A stretch of DNA of 64,000 nt from an uncultured Clostridia bacterium (GTDB lineage Bacteria > Bacillota > Clostridia > UMGS1810), in NCBI GenBank assembly GCA_934500875.1, contig CAKSTL010000010.1, positions 52,244 through 116,243 of the forward strand, written 5' to 3'. Below are positions 31,956-40,628 of this stretch, piece after piece (positions within the stretch are counted from its first letter, which is position 1; every line of letters starts with the position of its first letter). The position numbers were made by a program, and so were the translations under genes. The notes beneath the pieces are model-generated. The model was not told where the DNA came from, searched no databases, and was given only the letters and a program-made list of their open reading frames with translations.

Positions 31956-33866
31956 ATGAATATAAGGCCGGCGGCTGTACCGCTTGTCACGGTTGACCCT
32001 TATTTTTCAATATGGTCGTGCAATGACCGTCTGCACGATGATACAACGAGAAGCTGGACTGAAAAGCCCAATCCGATTATGGCGGGTATAAATGTCGACG
32101 ATAAATTTTATTCTATGGGCGCAACATCAAACGATTTTGTCCAGGCGGGGCATAAAATGCGTCAAATAGGACTTGAAGTAAAACCAATCAGTACAGTGTA
32201 TATATTTGAAAATGAGTTTGCGACGGTTGAGCTTAAGTTTGTTACACCGCTTATTATAGACAGACCGGATATATTTTCAAGACCGATAAGTTATGTTGAA
32301 TATGAGATCAAGAGAAAGTGCGGGGAGGATAAAAAAATAGAATTTGTTTTCGGAATAAATTCAAGATGCTGTGTTGGTAATATGCATGAGAAGATAACTT
32401 TCAGACAGACCGAATTCTCTATGTGCTGCGGAAATATAATACAGAAACCGCTTTCAGTGTCGGGCGATATGGTGGGGATTAACTGGGGATATCTTCATCT
32501 CTGTGATGAAAATGCGTTTGCGGCGGTATGTGATAATGATGCAGGTCCGTTTTGTTGTCACATAAACAAAGTGTCTGCAGATGAAACGTATAATGCTTAC
32601 AGCGATATGCCGTATATAACCGTAGTAAAAAATGAAATGTCGGGTGTAATTACCCTTGCATATGACGAAGTAAAGACTATGGAATACTTCGGTAAGCCAA
32701 AAGAAGAGTATTTTAAAAAATTCTTTCCGAGCTTTGAAACAATGGTATCTTCGGCAAAGAAAGAATACAAAACAATAAAGAAAATATGTGATGAGTTCGA
32801 GAGAAACCTTCTTGAAGAAGCATCAAGATTTGGTGAGAATTACCGCACAATAGTTTCTTTGGCGTACAGGCAGGCTATTGCGGCTCATAAGCTTGGAACG
32901 GATGAAGATGGAAAACTCATATTTTTGTCGAAGGAGTGTGAGTCGAACGGGTGTATGGGGACGATTGACCTTACATATCCGTCGATGCCATTGTTTTTGA
33001 AGTATAACCCGAGCCTTGTTGAGGCAATGTTAAGACCTATTGTTAAATACGCAAAATCGGATGAATGGTGTTACGATTTTGTTCCGCACGATGTCGGGAA
33101 ATACCCCCTTGCAAACGGTCAGGTTTACGGCAAGAGCGAAGACGCCGAAAAACAACGTTCAAATCAGATGCCGATTGAAGAAACCGGAAATATGCTTGTA
33201 TCTTTGGCGGCAGTCGGAAAATATTCAAAAAAAATACCCGAATTATTCCGTGAAAATGAAGAGCTGATGAAAAAATGGGCAGATTATTTGGATGAATACG
33301 GCTACAATCCAGGTATGCAGCTTTGCACAGATGATTTTGCGGGACAGTCGAGTCATAACTGCAATTTAAGTCTTAAGGCTATTTTGGGAATAGCAGCATA
33401 TTCGTTTTTGTCGGGTGATAAATCATATATGCAAAAAGCTGCTGAATATGCAAAACGTTGGGAAAAGGAAGCAAAAGCTCCGCACGGTGCAACAAGGTTG
33501 TCATTTGACAATCCCAACAGCTGGAGTCTTAAGTATAATATTATATGGGACAGTATTTTGGAATTTAATTTGTTTTCAGATAAACTTAAAAAATCTGAAG
33601 TTGAACTTTACAGTAAAAAAATGAACAGATACGGAGTGCCGCTTGATTCAAGGGCAAATTACACAAAGCTTGACTGGCTTATGTGGTCGGCATGTCTGGT
33701 GAATGACAAAACTTACTTTGACAAGGTTACTGAATGTATTACCAATATGATAAACGAAACACCGGACAGAGTGCCGCTGACAGATTGGTATTGCTCCGTA
33801 ACGTCATCACATATCGCATTTCAAAACCGTTCCGTTGTGGGCGGCGTGTTTATTGCACTGATATAA
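31956..33866 (+). CDS. GtaA-like protein (DUF4965/DUF5127/DUF1793 architecture)
   Basis: This 636-residue protein opens with RPAAVPLVTVDPYFSIWSCNDRLHDDTTRSWT, the hallmark of the family annotated as glutaminase GtaA. The middle part forms a beta-sandwich and the C-terminal half an alpha/alpha toroid (from about 280, NYRTIVSLAYRQAIAAHKLG) like those of glycoside hydrolases. Conserved NGCMGTIDLTYPSMP and CTDDFAGQSSHNCNLSLK are visible. Most relatives carry a signal peptide; this one has none. Despite the glutaminase name, its place at the head of a sugar-importer and hydrolase cluster argues for a carbohydrate role. AGGAGG precedes the ATG. Confidence 0.8.
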   Translation: MNIRPAAVPLVTVDPYFSIWSCNDRLHDDTTRSWTEKPNPIMAGINVDDKFYSMGATSNDFVQAGHKMRQIGLEVKPISTVYIFENEFATVELKFVTPLIIDRPDIFSRPISYVEYEIKRKCGEDKKIEFVFGINSRCCVGNMHEKITFRQTEFSMCCGNIIQKPLSVSGDMVGINWGYLHLCDENAFAAVCDNDAGPFCCHINKVSADETYNAYSDMPYITVVKNEMSGVITLAYDEVKTMEYFGKPKEEYFKKFFPSFETMVSSAKKEYKTIKKICDEFERNLLEEASRFGENYRTIVSLAYRQAIAAHKLGTDEDGKLIFLSKECESNGCMGTIDLTYPSMPLFLKYNPSLVEAMLRPIVKYAKSDEWCYDFVPHDVGKYPLANGQVYGKSEDAEKQRSNQMPIEETGNMLVSLAAVGKYSKKIPELFRENEELMKKWADYLDEYGYNPGMQLCTDDFAGQSSHNCNLSLKAILGIAAYSFLSGDKSYMQKAAEYAKRWEKEAKAPHGATRLSFDNPNSWSLKYNIIWDSILEFNLFSDKLKKSEVELYSKKMNRYGVPLDSRANYTKLDWLMWSACLVNDKTYFDKVTECITNMINETPDRVPLTDWYCSVTSSHIAFQNRSVVGGVFIALI

Positions 33867-33883
33867 TAAATTTATGCGTTTCT

Positions 33884-33903
33884 CACACCGCTGATATGGT
33901 GTG
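33884..33903 (+). promoter_or_regulatory. Intercistronic hairpin before the solute-binding protein gene
   Basis: CACACC (33884-33889) pairs with GGTGTG (33898-33903) around an eight-base loop with no T-run after it. This suits an mRNA processing or stabilising element that lets the binding protein be made in excess, but it is short. Confidence 0.4.
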
Positions 33904-33939
33904 TTGCATACGATTTTACAAAAAGGAAGGGGAAGTTTT

Positions 33940-35454
33940 ATGAAAAGATTTGTTGGCATTTTTATGGCAGTAGTTTTGGCAATTTCTGTTTCTGCATGCG
34001 GTCAGAAAAACCAAAAAGCAAAAGGTGAGGACCCGAACACGGTTCCGAGTGACCCGTATGAAATTCAGTGGTATATCAAATACACACCGCAAAAGGATAC
34101 GGACCTTGTTGAAGCTGAACTTAATAAGTATCTCAAGGACAAAATCAATGCAACGGTTAATATGGTTATGCTTGATCCCGGTCAGTATAACGATAAGGTT
34201 TCGACTATGATAAAAGCAGGTGAATACTTTGACCTTGCTTTTGCCTCGATTTCTGCGCTTGATTACCTTTCAAATGCTGTATCGGGAGCGTTTGCACCGC
34301 TTACGGATTACAAAGATACATATTTGAAAGACATTTTTGAAATTCTTCCGCAGGAGATGGTTGATGCTTCAACTGTAAACGGTGAGATTTATGCAATTCC
34401 TACATATAAAGAAATTGTTACTCAACAGGGTTGGATTTACAGAAAAGATATCGCTGATAAATATAACATAGATATGTCAAAATATAAAACCCTTGAGGAT
34501 TTCAAACCGGTTGCGGAAATGCTCAAGAAAAACGAACCGAGCATTGACTATCCGATTGACTGGGACAAAAGTTCATACAGTATAAATGAGATGTATAACA
34601 GTCCCGCATTGGTATGCCCGCTTGAAAATTTAAGAATTCTCGGAATAGAAAGCGCAGAACAAGGCGGCGATCCTACAAAGATAATTCTTGATAAAGATAA
34701 GAAAAACAATAATGGCAAACGTGAGTATGAAGCAGTGAGAGATTATTATAAGTCAGGACTTGTTAAAGGAGACGTTGCAACGGCAAGTGATCTTCAGGCT
34801 AGATTTAATGCCGGCAAAACGTTTGCTTACTTTACCGGACTGAAACCCGGAAAGGCAGCGGAAATGCAGTCCAAGTGCCAGTATCCGATTGCACAGGCTG
34901 AAATTTCAGATGTTTATATGGACGCACTTCCGGGACTCGGATCGCTTCAGGTTATATCCACAACCTCGAAAAACCCCGAGAGAACCGCAAGATTTTTAAA
35001 TCTCTTGAATACCGACCCGGTTGTTAAGAACCTTGTAGTTTACGGAATTGAAGGCAAGCATTATAAAAAGGTTAATGACAATACTGTTGAGCTTATTGAC
35101 AATTCAGGTTACAGTATGGCAAGCAACACATGGGCGCTCGGTAATGTGTTTATAGATTATCTCAAAACAACGGACGATCCCGAGAAACTTGTTAAGTTAA
35201 AAGAATTTAACGAAAAAGGAAAGGTAAGAGAAGGAACCGGATTTGTTTTCGATTCGTCGGCGGTTTCTCACCTCATACCGCAGATTATTGATGCGATGAC
35301 TCCTTACGGAAATATCGGTGCATACGGTTCCGTAGAAGTCGATTATGATGCAAAAATCAAAGAATATTATGATATGCTTGAGAAAACTCCTATAAAAGAA
35401 GTTAAGGAAGAAATGCAAAAGCAGTATAATGAATTTCTGAAACAAAAGAAATAA
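33940..35454 (+). CDS. Extracellular solute-binding lipoprotein of a carbohydrate ABC importer
   Basis: This 504-residue protein carries a lipoprotein signal, MKRFVGIFMAVVLAISVSAC, with the lipobox Cys at residue 20, so it is tethered to the outer face of the membrane. The mature part (YEIQWYIKYTPQKDTDLVEA onward) is a family 1 type binding protein like LplA, which accepts oligosaccharides. ATG 33940 with AAGGAAGGGG upstream is clearly the start. It is directly followed by two permease genes, the standard binding-protein, permease, permease order. No ATPase gene is in the window; the shared MsmK-type ATPase usually lies elsewhere in such genomes. Confidence 0.93.
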   Translation: MKRFVGIFMAVVLAISVSACGQKNQKAKGEDPNTVPSDPYEIQWYIKYTPQKDTDLVEAELNKYLKDKINATVNMVMLDPGQYNDKVSTMIKAGEYFDLAFASISALDYLSNAVSGAFAPLTDYKDTYLKDIFEILPQEMVDASTVNGEIYAIPTYKEIVTQQGWIYRKDIADKYNIDMSKYKTLEDFKPVAEMLKKNEPSIDYPIDWDKSSYSINEMYNSPALVCPLENLRILGIESAEQGGDPTKIILDKDKKNNNGKREYEAVRDYYKSGLVKGDVATASDLQARFNAGKTFAYFTGLKPGKAAEMQSKCQYPIAQAEISDVYMDALPGLGSLQVISTTSKNPERTARFLNLLNTDPVVKNLVVYGIEGKHYKKVNDNTVELIDNSGYSMASNTWALGNVFIDYLKTTDDPEKLVKLKEFNEKGKVREGTGFVFDSSAVSHLIPQIIDAMTPYGNIGAYGSVEVDYDAKIKEYYDMLEKTPIKEVKEEMQKQYNEFLKQKK

Positions 35455-35472
35455 TATAAGGGGTGGACACTG

Positions 35473-36426
35473 TTGAAGGCAGCAATTAAAGAAAAAACAG
35501 AAAAAAAGGCTTTCAAAGGTACGGTAAAAAGGAACAGTGCATTGTATGTTATGCTGATACCGGGTATTATATATCTTATTCTGTTTAATTATCTTCCAAT
35601 GTTTGGAATGATTTTATCATTCAAGAAAATAAACTTCAGAGACGGAATACTCGGTTCGGCGTGGTGCGGTCTTGACAACTTCAAATATGCCTTGTCATCA
35701 CCATCGCTTATAACAGCTATTAAAAACACCATAATGTATAATATCGTGTTTTTGTTCATTGGTATGGCATTGTCGATTATCCTTGCAATAATGCTTGATT
35801 TGCTTTGGGGAAAGTTAAGCAAAAAGGTGTATCAAACCATAATGATAATGCCGCACTTTTTATCGTGGGTAATAGTCAGTTATCTTGTATTTGGATTTCT
35901 CGGCATAGAGTCGGGCATTATGAACAACACAATATTACCGCTTTTGGGGATGGAAAAAATAAACTGGTATATGGAGCCTAAATACTGGCGTGTAATCCTT
36001 ATTATAGTTTATTTCTGGAAGAGCTGGGGTTACAGTTCAATAATATATACTTCTGCGCTTGCGGGTGTGGACATACAGCTTTATGAAGCGGCTGATATAG
36101 ACGGTGCAACAATAATGCAGAAGCTTTGGAACATAACCATTCCGGCAATTAAGCCTATCATATCAATGATGCTTATATTGAAAGTCGGCGCAATTTTAAC
36201 TACGGATATGGGTCTGTTCTATCAGGTTCCGCTCAATACACCGCAGCTTTATAACACCACAAATGTTATATCAACATACACCTATAATCTTATGACGGGT
36301 TCGGGAGCAAACACTCTCGGAATGGCGTCGGCAACTTCGATGCTTAACTCGCTGGTAGGATTTGTGCTTATAATCATATCAAACAGAATAGTTAAAAAGC
36401 TCGATTCCGACGGCGGAATATTTTAA
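35473..36426 (+). CDS. Carbohydrate ABC transporter permease (LplB-like)
   Basis: This 317-residue inner-membrane protein has six predicted transmembrane helices. The ATPase-contacting EAA loop is seen as YEAADIDGATIMQKLWNITIPAI. N-terminal LYVMLIPGIIYLILFNYLPMFGMILSF is typical of LplB proteins. TTG 35473 follows AAGGGGTGG with normal spacing, and no alternative ATG fits upstream. It lies 18 bases after the binding protein gene and 15 before the second permease. Together they form an oligosaccharide importer of the CUT1 type. Confidence 0.93.
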   Translation: MKAAIKEKTEKKAFKGTVKRNSALYVMLIPGIIYLILFNYLPMFGMILSFKKINFRDGILGSAWCGLDNFKYALSSPSLITAIKNTIMYNIVFLFIGMALSIILAIMLDLLWGKLSKKVYQTIMIMPHFLSWVIVSYLVFGFLGIESGIMNNTILPLLGMEKINWYMEPKYWRVILIIVYFWKSWGYSSIIYTSALAGVDIQLYEAADIDGATIMQKLWNITIPAIKPIISMMLILKVGAILTTDMGLFYQVPLNTPQLYNTTNVISTYTYNLMTGSGANTLGMASATSMLNSLVGFVLIIISNRIVKKLDSDGGIF

Positions 36427-36441
36427 AGGAGGGGTGCACAA

Positions 36442-37326
36442 ATGAGAGTAAAAAATAGGGCACTTAACATAGTTCTTCACATCTTTTTCTTAATTTTCTG
36501 CGCATTGTGCATTATACCGGTGCTTATGGCTTTAAGTGCTTCGTTCAGCTCGGAGGCTGCCATTGTATCGCACGGTTACAGTATTCTGCCGAAAGAAATT
36601 TCGCTTGACGGATACAAATACGTTTTCAGTTCCGGATACTCAATACTGACAACGTATGCTGTGACGATTGTAACGGTTGCTGCGGGTGTGTTTATAGGCG
36701 TACTGTCGACGGCAATGTACGGATATGTTATATCACGAAAAGATTTTGTGCACGGAAAGTTTTTTCTGATATTTGTATTTTTTACGCAGTTGTTCAGCGG
36801 CGGAATGGTAGCGGCATATATAATAAATACGCAGGCGCTTCACCTTTCAAATTCGCCGATAATACTGATAACGGCATGTGCATTTTCATCGTGGAATGTA
36901 TTGGTATTAAAGTCGTTTTTCACGTCTTCAGTCCCATTCTCGATAATAGAGGCGGGAACAATAGACGGTGCGAACGAATACAAGATTTTTTTCGAGTTGG
37001 TAATGCCGATATCTTTGCCCGGCATTGCAACGATAGCGCTGTTTATAACGCTTGATAAGTGGAATGACTGGATGACACCTATGCTTTACATAACGGATAA
37101 AAGACTCTATACCTTATCATTCCTGCTCCAAACAATGCTGACGAATATTCAGCAAATGCTTGAAGACGCACAAAGCTCGGGTGTTGCAAACAATATGGAA
37201 AAAATACCGTCGGAGAGCGCAAGAATGGCATTATGTATGGTGGCGCTCGGACCGATGCTTGTTATTTATCCATTCTTCCAAAAATACTTTATACAGGGTA
37301 TGACGGTCGGAAGCGTAAAAGAATAA
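36442..37326 (+). CDS. Carbohydrate ABC transporter permease (YtcP/AraQ-like)
   Basis: This 294-residue permease has six transmembrane helices. The EAA loop is IEAGTIDGANEYKIFFELVMPISLPGIAT, about 90 residues from the C-terminus. It is the partner subunit of the preceding permease. GGAGGGG precedes the ATG. The next gene, for a large secreted protein, starts 35 bases downstream with GGGGAG, so transcription may continue into the polysaccharide-degradation genes. Confidence 0.94.
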   Translation: MRVKNRALNIVLHIFFLIFCALCIIPVLMALSASFSSEAAIVSHGYSILPKEISLDGYKYVFSSGYSILTTYAVTIVTVAAGVFIGVLSTAMYGYVISRKDFVHGKFFLIFVFFTQLFSGGMVAAYIINTQALHLSNSPIILITACAFSSWNVLVLKSFFTSSVPFSIIEAGTIDGANEYKIFFELVMPISLPGIATIALFITLDKWNDWMTPMLYITDKRLYTLSFLLQTMLTNIQQMLEDAQSSGVANNMEKIPSESARMALCMVALGPMLVIYPFFQKYFIQGMTVGSVKE

Positions 37327-37360
37327 GCAATAAAAATTAAAATAAAAGGGGAGTACAAAA

Positions 37361-40300
37361 ATGAAGTTAAAAAGAATTTTATCGTTGTTTGTTGTGACTG
37401 CAATTATTGCGGCGTCATTGGTGACAACGGCAATTCCGGTAATGGCGGACACGGCGAATATTGTTTCAGATGATTTTGAAAGCTATACCGCCGGTTTATC
37501 AAAATGGTCCTCAAACGATTATGCATCGTTGGGAAACTCGTTTGTCAGAGCAAGTTGGCTTGCCGTAAATAAGACGGACTTTGAAGTAGGCGGCGACGCT
37601 GATAAACTATTTCAGATTGTCAGCGATGAAAGCTTTGGAACAGGAAGGGTACTTAAAGTAACAACGCAGAAAAATCTTAACTCTGCTACTTGGATTGCGA
37701 AAAAGTCGGGGATAACAAATGACATATCCGGTAAAACCCTCGTCTTTACAGCCGACTTTACCGTTCCTGAAGATAATGAACTTAATTTGGGCAACGGTGT
37801 TGCGGTATATTTAGATTTGGATAGTGATAATGCGCCTTATACAAAATGGTCTTTTTATAATGGTACCGCGACATTTCTTGACGGATCTACATTCTCGGCA
37901 AGAACTCTTTTGGGAATTGAAAAGGACAGCGATTCATTATATGTTTCTGCTTTCGGAGAGAAACTTCAAAGCATAACCGCCGGTGTAGGATACAGTTATA
38001 CGCTTACTCTTGAACCTGCTGAAGGCGGAAAATATACTGCTTCTGCACAGTTAAACGAAAGTGTTATTAATCTCACGGGCAAATATTTACCGACTGCAGA
38101 TGTTTTAAAAACATACGTATATCTTATGGTAGGTGCAAAAAGCAATCCGGACCGAATAAGGAAAAGTTATTCGGAAACAGACGGTGACGGACACACGACC
38201 TACGACATAAATAAATATCCTAATGATAAAACCGTAGCTTTACTTGACAATTTATCACTTAATGCTGTTTCAAAAGAAGAGCTGGGTAACACACTCTTTG
38301 CCGATACATTTGATAATTACGGCAGTGCCGAATATGTTCCTACGGCATCTTCGACCGATGTAAGTAATTACAGAAAAGATACATTTACAGTGCGAAGTGA
38401 AGTAAGCAGTTCTGCAAGACCGACGTCTGACGAAACAAAAGCGGCGCCGATAACTGCCGGCGACAGAGAAAAAATTGCAAAGCTTGCTGAAGAACAATTC
38501 GGCGGCACAGGCAAGACTCTTCAGCTTACATCGCAAGGTTTGGTTGCGCGCGGTGCAATGTATAAAAAGTCAAATATTTCAGCCGACACAATAGCCGGCA
38601 AAGCACTTGTCTATACTGCTTCATTCAAGATATCCGAAGAAGGCCCCTACAATGACGGTGTGGGTTTTGCGGCAGGATTATCTGCAACAAGAGTTAAAGA
38701 CGGCGTAACAGAGCCGAATGTTTTTTACCATGATGTAAACCAGCCGATAACAAACCCAATGGCAGTAGGAAGCAATTCATATAAGCTTTTTGCCGCACAG
38801 GGAATGGATTTTTGGGTATTCGGCGAAAAGATGTGCACTCTTCAGAAAGGCATAACGTACAACTACACACTCAAGCTTGTTCCGAACAGTGACGGTTCAA
38901 CATACAGAGCTGTTGCACAGTTGAATGATGAAGTAAAAGAAATTACATCAGAAGTTCCTACAATAGCTGAAATGGCATCAAATGAATTTGCATTTGTTGC
39001 ATTGCATAATCAAAGTTATCCGACGGCGGCAGGTGCGGTTGGTACAGGTTATGCAAATGACAAACCGCTTGTGTATATTGATGACATAAAACTTGAAAGA
39101 AAAGACCCGAGTGAGGTTGAACTGCCGAAACCTGATACTGCACCGACAGACGAAGAACTCGGCGCATACGGACTTTTTGATGAAGACTTTGAAGACTATA
39201 CCGCTGATTATGTGAAAAAAGCGTCGGCTGATGAAATTGCTCAATATGAAAAGAACAGTTTTGTATTAAACTACAATGCAAAAACAACAACACCGACGGC
39301 TAACAAACATCAAGACGGCAGAATAAAAACCGGTGATGTTTTAAAATTGTTTAAAATCTCAAAGGACAGTAATTTTGGAAACGGTGCAAATTATTTGAAT
39401 GTTCAGACACAAGGATTGATTACCGGCGGTACAATGTGGACTCGTTCCAACATTACGGCAGACAGAATAAACAACAAAACTCTTGTGTTCAAAGCTAAAT
39501 TTAAAATCCCGTCAAACGGCGAATGGGGTGCAGGTTCGAGCGCGGCCGTAATATTTGCAGATGCAAAAGATGCAAAAGTTCCTAACGGCGGAATAGCAAG
39601 CAGAGATCTGTCCGCAACTGATTTGGACGGTAAATACGGTTTTGCAGTTATAGCGGCGAATAACGACGGTACGGCTAACAACACACTTAAAGTTTTTGGT
39701 GAAAATATTGCTACAGATATAGTTAAAGGTCAGAAATATGATGTTACTGTAACTATGATTCCCGATTCCGACGGCAAGTATGCGGTTACGGTACAGCTCG
39801 GCGATATAGTAAAAACTCTCGGCGAAACTGCAAAGATTCCGAGTATGACAGAACTTGGAAGCTATGGTTTTGCAGGTATTGTGAGTCATGCAAACTCATG
39901 GTATACGGGTGAAAGATATGAAGCAAGTGCGCCGTACCAGACTGATAAAGACCTCATTTATTTTGATGATATTTCGCTGAAACGTGCCGGCAACTTTGTG
40001 CTTGACGCATCAAAGGGTGTAAACGGTATAAGCGATCTTACTGCCGACGGAAAAATTGATATGGCGAAAAAGTATATTACACTTAATCTTGGCGAAACTA
40101 TAACTTCGGCAGATGTATCAAAAATTACAATCGACAACGGCGCAAGCGTTAAATCGGCAGAAATTGATTCCGCAAACAACAAGGCGCTTAAAATTACGTT
40201 TGAAAATCTTAAACTTAAGGCAAATTACAAAATAAACGTTGCAGGTGTTATAAACCCGATAGGCATTGAATTCAAACAGGAATTTACACTTAACACATCA

Positions 40301-40606
40301 GCAGGTATTGACGTTAATTACGAAAATATTAAGCTTACCGGTACAACTGTTACTGTACCTGTTTCGAAGAATTCGGGCGTTGCCGAAACAGTTAAGCCTT
40401 CGGTTATAGTATGCGTTTATGACATAAGCAATCCGTCCGCACCGCTTCTTAAAAAGTCATATATAAAAGAGGACGAGGTGACAACGCAAAAAAATATAGA
40501 AGTAACCGGTATTGAGTATTCGACGGGTGATAAAGTTCGTGTATTTGTATGGAACGGACTTACAACTATGTCACCTTTGGTAAAATGCAAGGACGTTTTG
40601 AATTAG
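37361..40606 (+). CDS. Large secreted protein with three tandem beta-sandwich-like modules and an Ig-like end
   Basis: This 1081-residue protein is exported by a signal peptide (about 1-30, ending PVMA). Three modules of about 290 residues begin at about 34 (VSDDFESYTAGLS), 308 (LFADTFDNYGSAEYV) and 602 (LFDEDFEDYTADYV). Each has a conserved GDxxKIxK, QTQGLI/TSQGLV and RSNI/KSNI core and ends with LIYFDDISL-like strands. The closing 200 residues (NFVLDASKGVNG onward) resemble SbsA Ig-like and other surface-protein caps. The modules match those of the protein at 27591. No catalytic motif or anchor was seen, so it may capture polysaccharide near the cell. Its place between the importer and xylanase-like genes supports this. 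Confidence 0.78.
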   Translation: MKLKRILSLFVVTAIIAASLVTTAIPVMADTANIVSDDFESYTAGLSKWSSNDYASLGNSFVRASWLAVNKTDFEVGGDADKLFQIVSDESFGTGRVLKVTTQKNLNSATWIAKKSGITNDISGKTLVFTADFTVPEDNELNLGNGVAVYLDLDSDNAPYTKWSFYNGTATFLDGSTFSARTLLGIEKDSDSLYVSAFGEKLQSITAGVGYSYTLTLEPAEGGKYTASAQLNESVINLTGKYLPTADVLKTYVYLMVGAKSNPDRIRKSYSETDGDGHTTYDINKYPNDKTVALLDNLSLNAVSKEELGNTLFADTFDNYGSAEYVPTASSTDVSNYRKDTFTVRSEVSSSARPTSDETKAAPITAGDREKIAKLAEEQFGGTGKTLQLTSQGLVARGAMYKKSNISADTIAGKALVYTASFKISEEGPYNDGVGFAAGLSATRVKDGVTEPNVFYHDVNQPITNPMAVGSNSYKLFAAQGMDFWVFGEKMCTLQKGITYNYTLKLVPNSDGSTYRAVAQLNDEVKEITSEVPTIAEMASNEFAFVALHNQSYPTAAGAVGTGYANDKPLVYIDDIKLERKDPSEVELPKPDTAPTDEELGAYGLFDEDFEDYTADYVKKASADEIAQYEKNSFVLNYNAKTTTPTANKHQDGRIKTGDVLKLFKISKDSNFGNGANYLNVQTQGLITGGTMWTRSNITADRINNKTLVFKAKFKIPSNGEWGAGSSAAVIFADAKDAKVPNGGIASRDLSATDLDGKYGFAVIAANNDGTANNTLKVFGENIATDIVKGQKYDVTVTMIPDSDGKYAVTVQLGDIVKTLGETAKIPSMTELGSYGFAGIVSHANSWYTGERYEASAPYQTDKDLIYFDDISLKRAGNFVLDASKGVNGISDLTADGKIDMAKKYITLNLGETITSADVSKITIDNGASVKSAEIDSANNKALKITFENLKLKANYKINVAGVINPIGIEFKQEFTLNTSAGIDVNYENIKLTGTTVTVPVSKNSGVAETVKPSVIVCVYDISNPSAPLLKKSYIKEDEVTTQKNIEVTGIEYSTGDKVRVFVWNGLTTMSPLVKCKDVLN

Positions 40607-40628
40607 TATTGTTATTAAGGAGACAACT

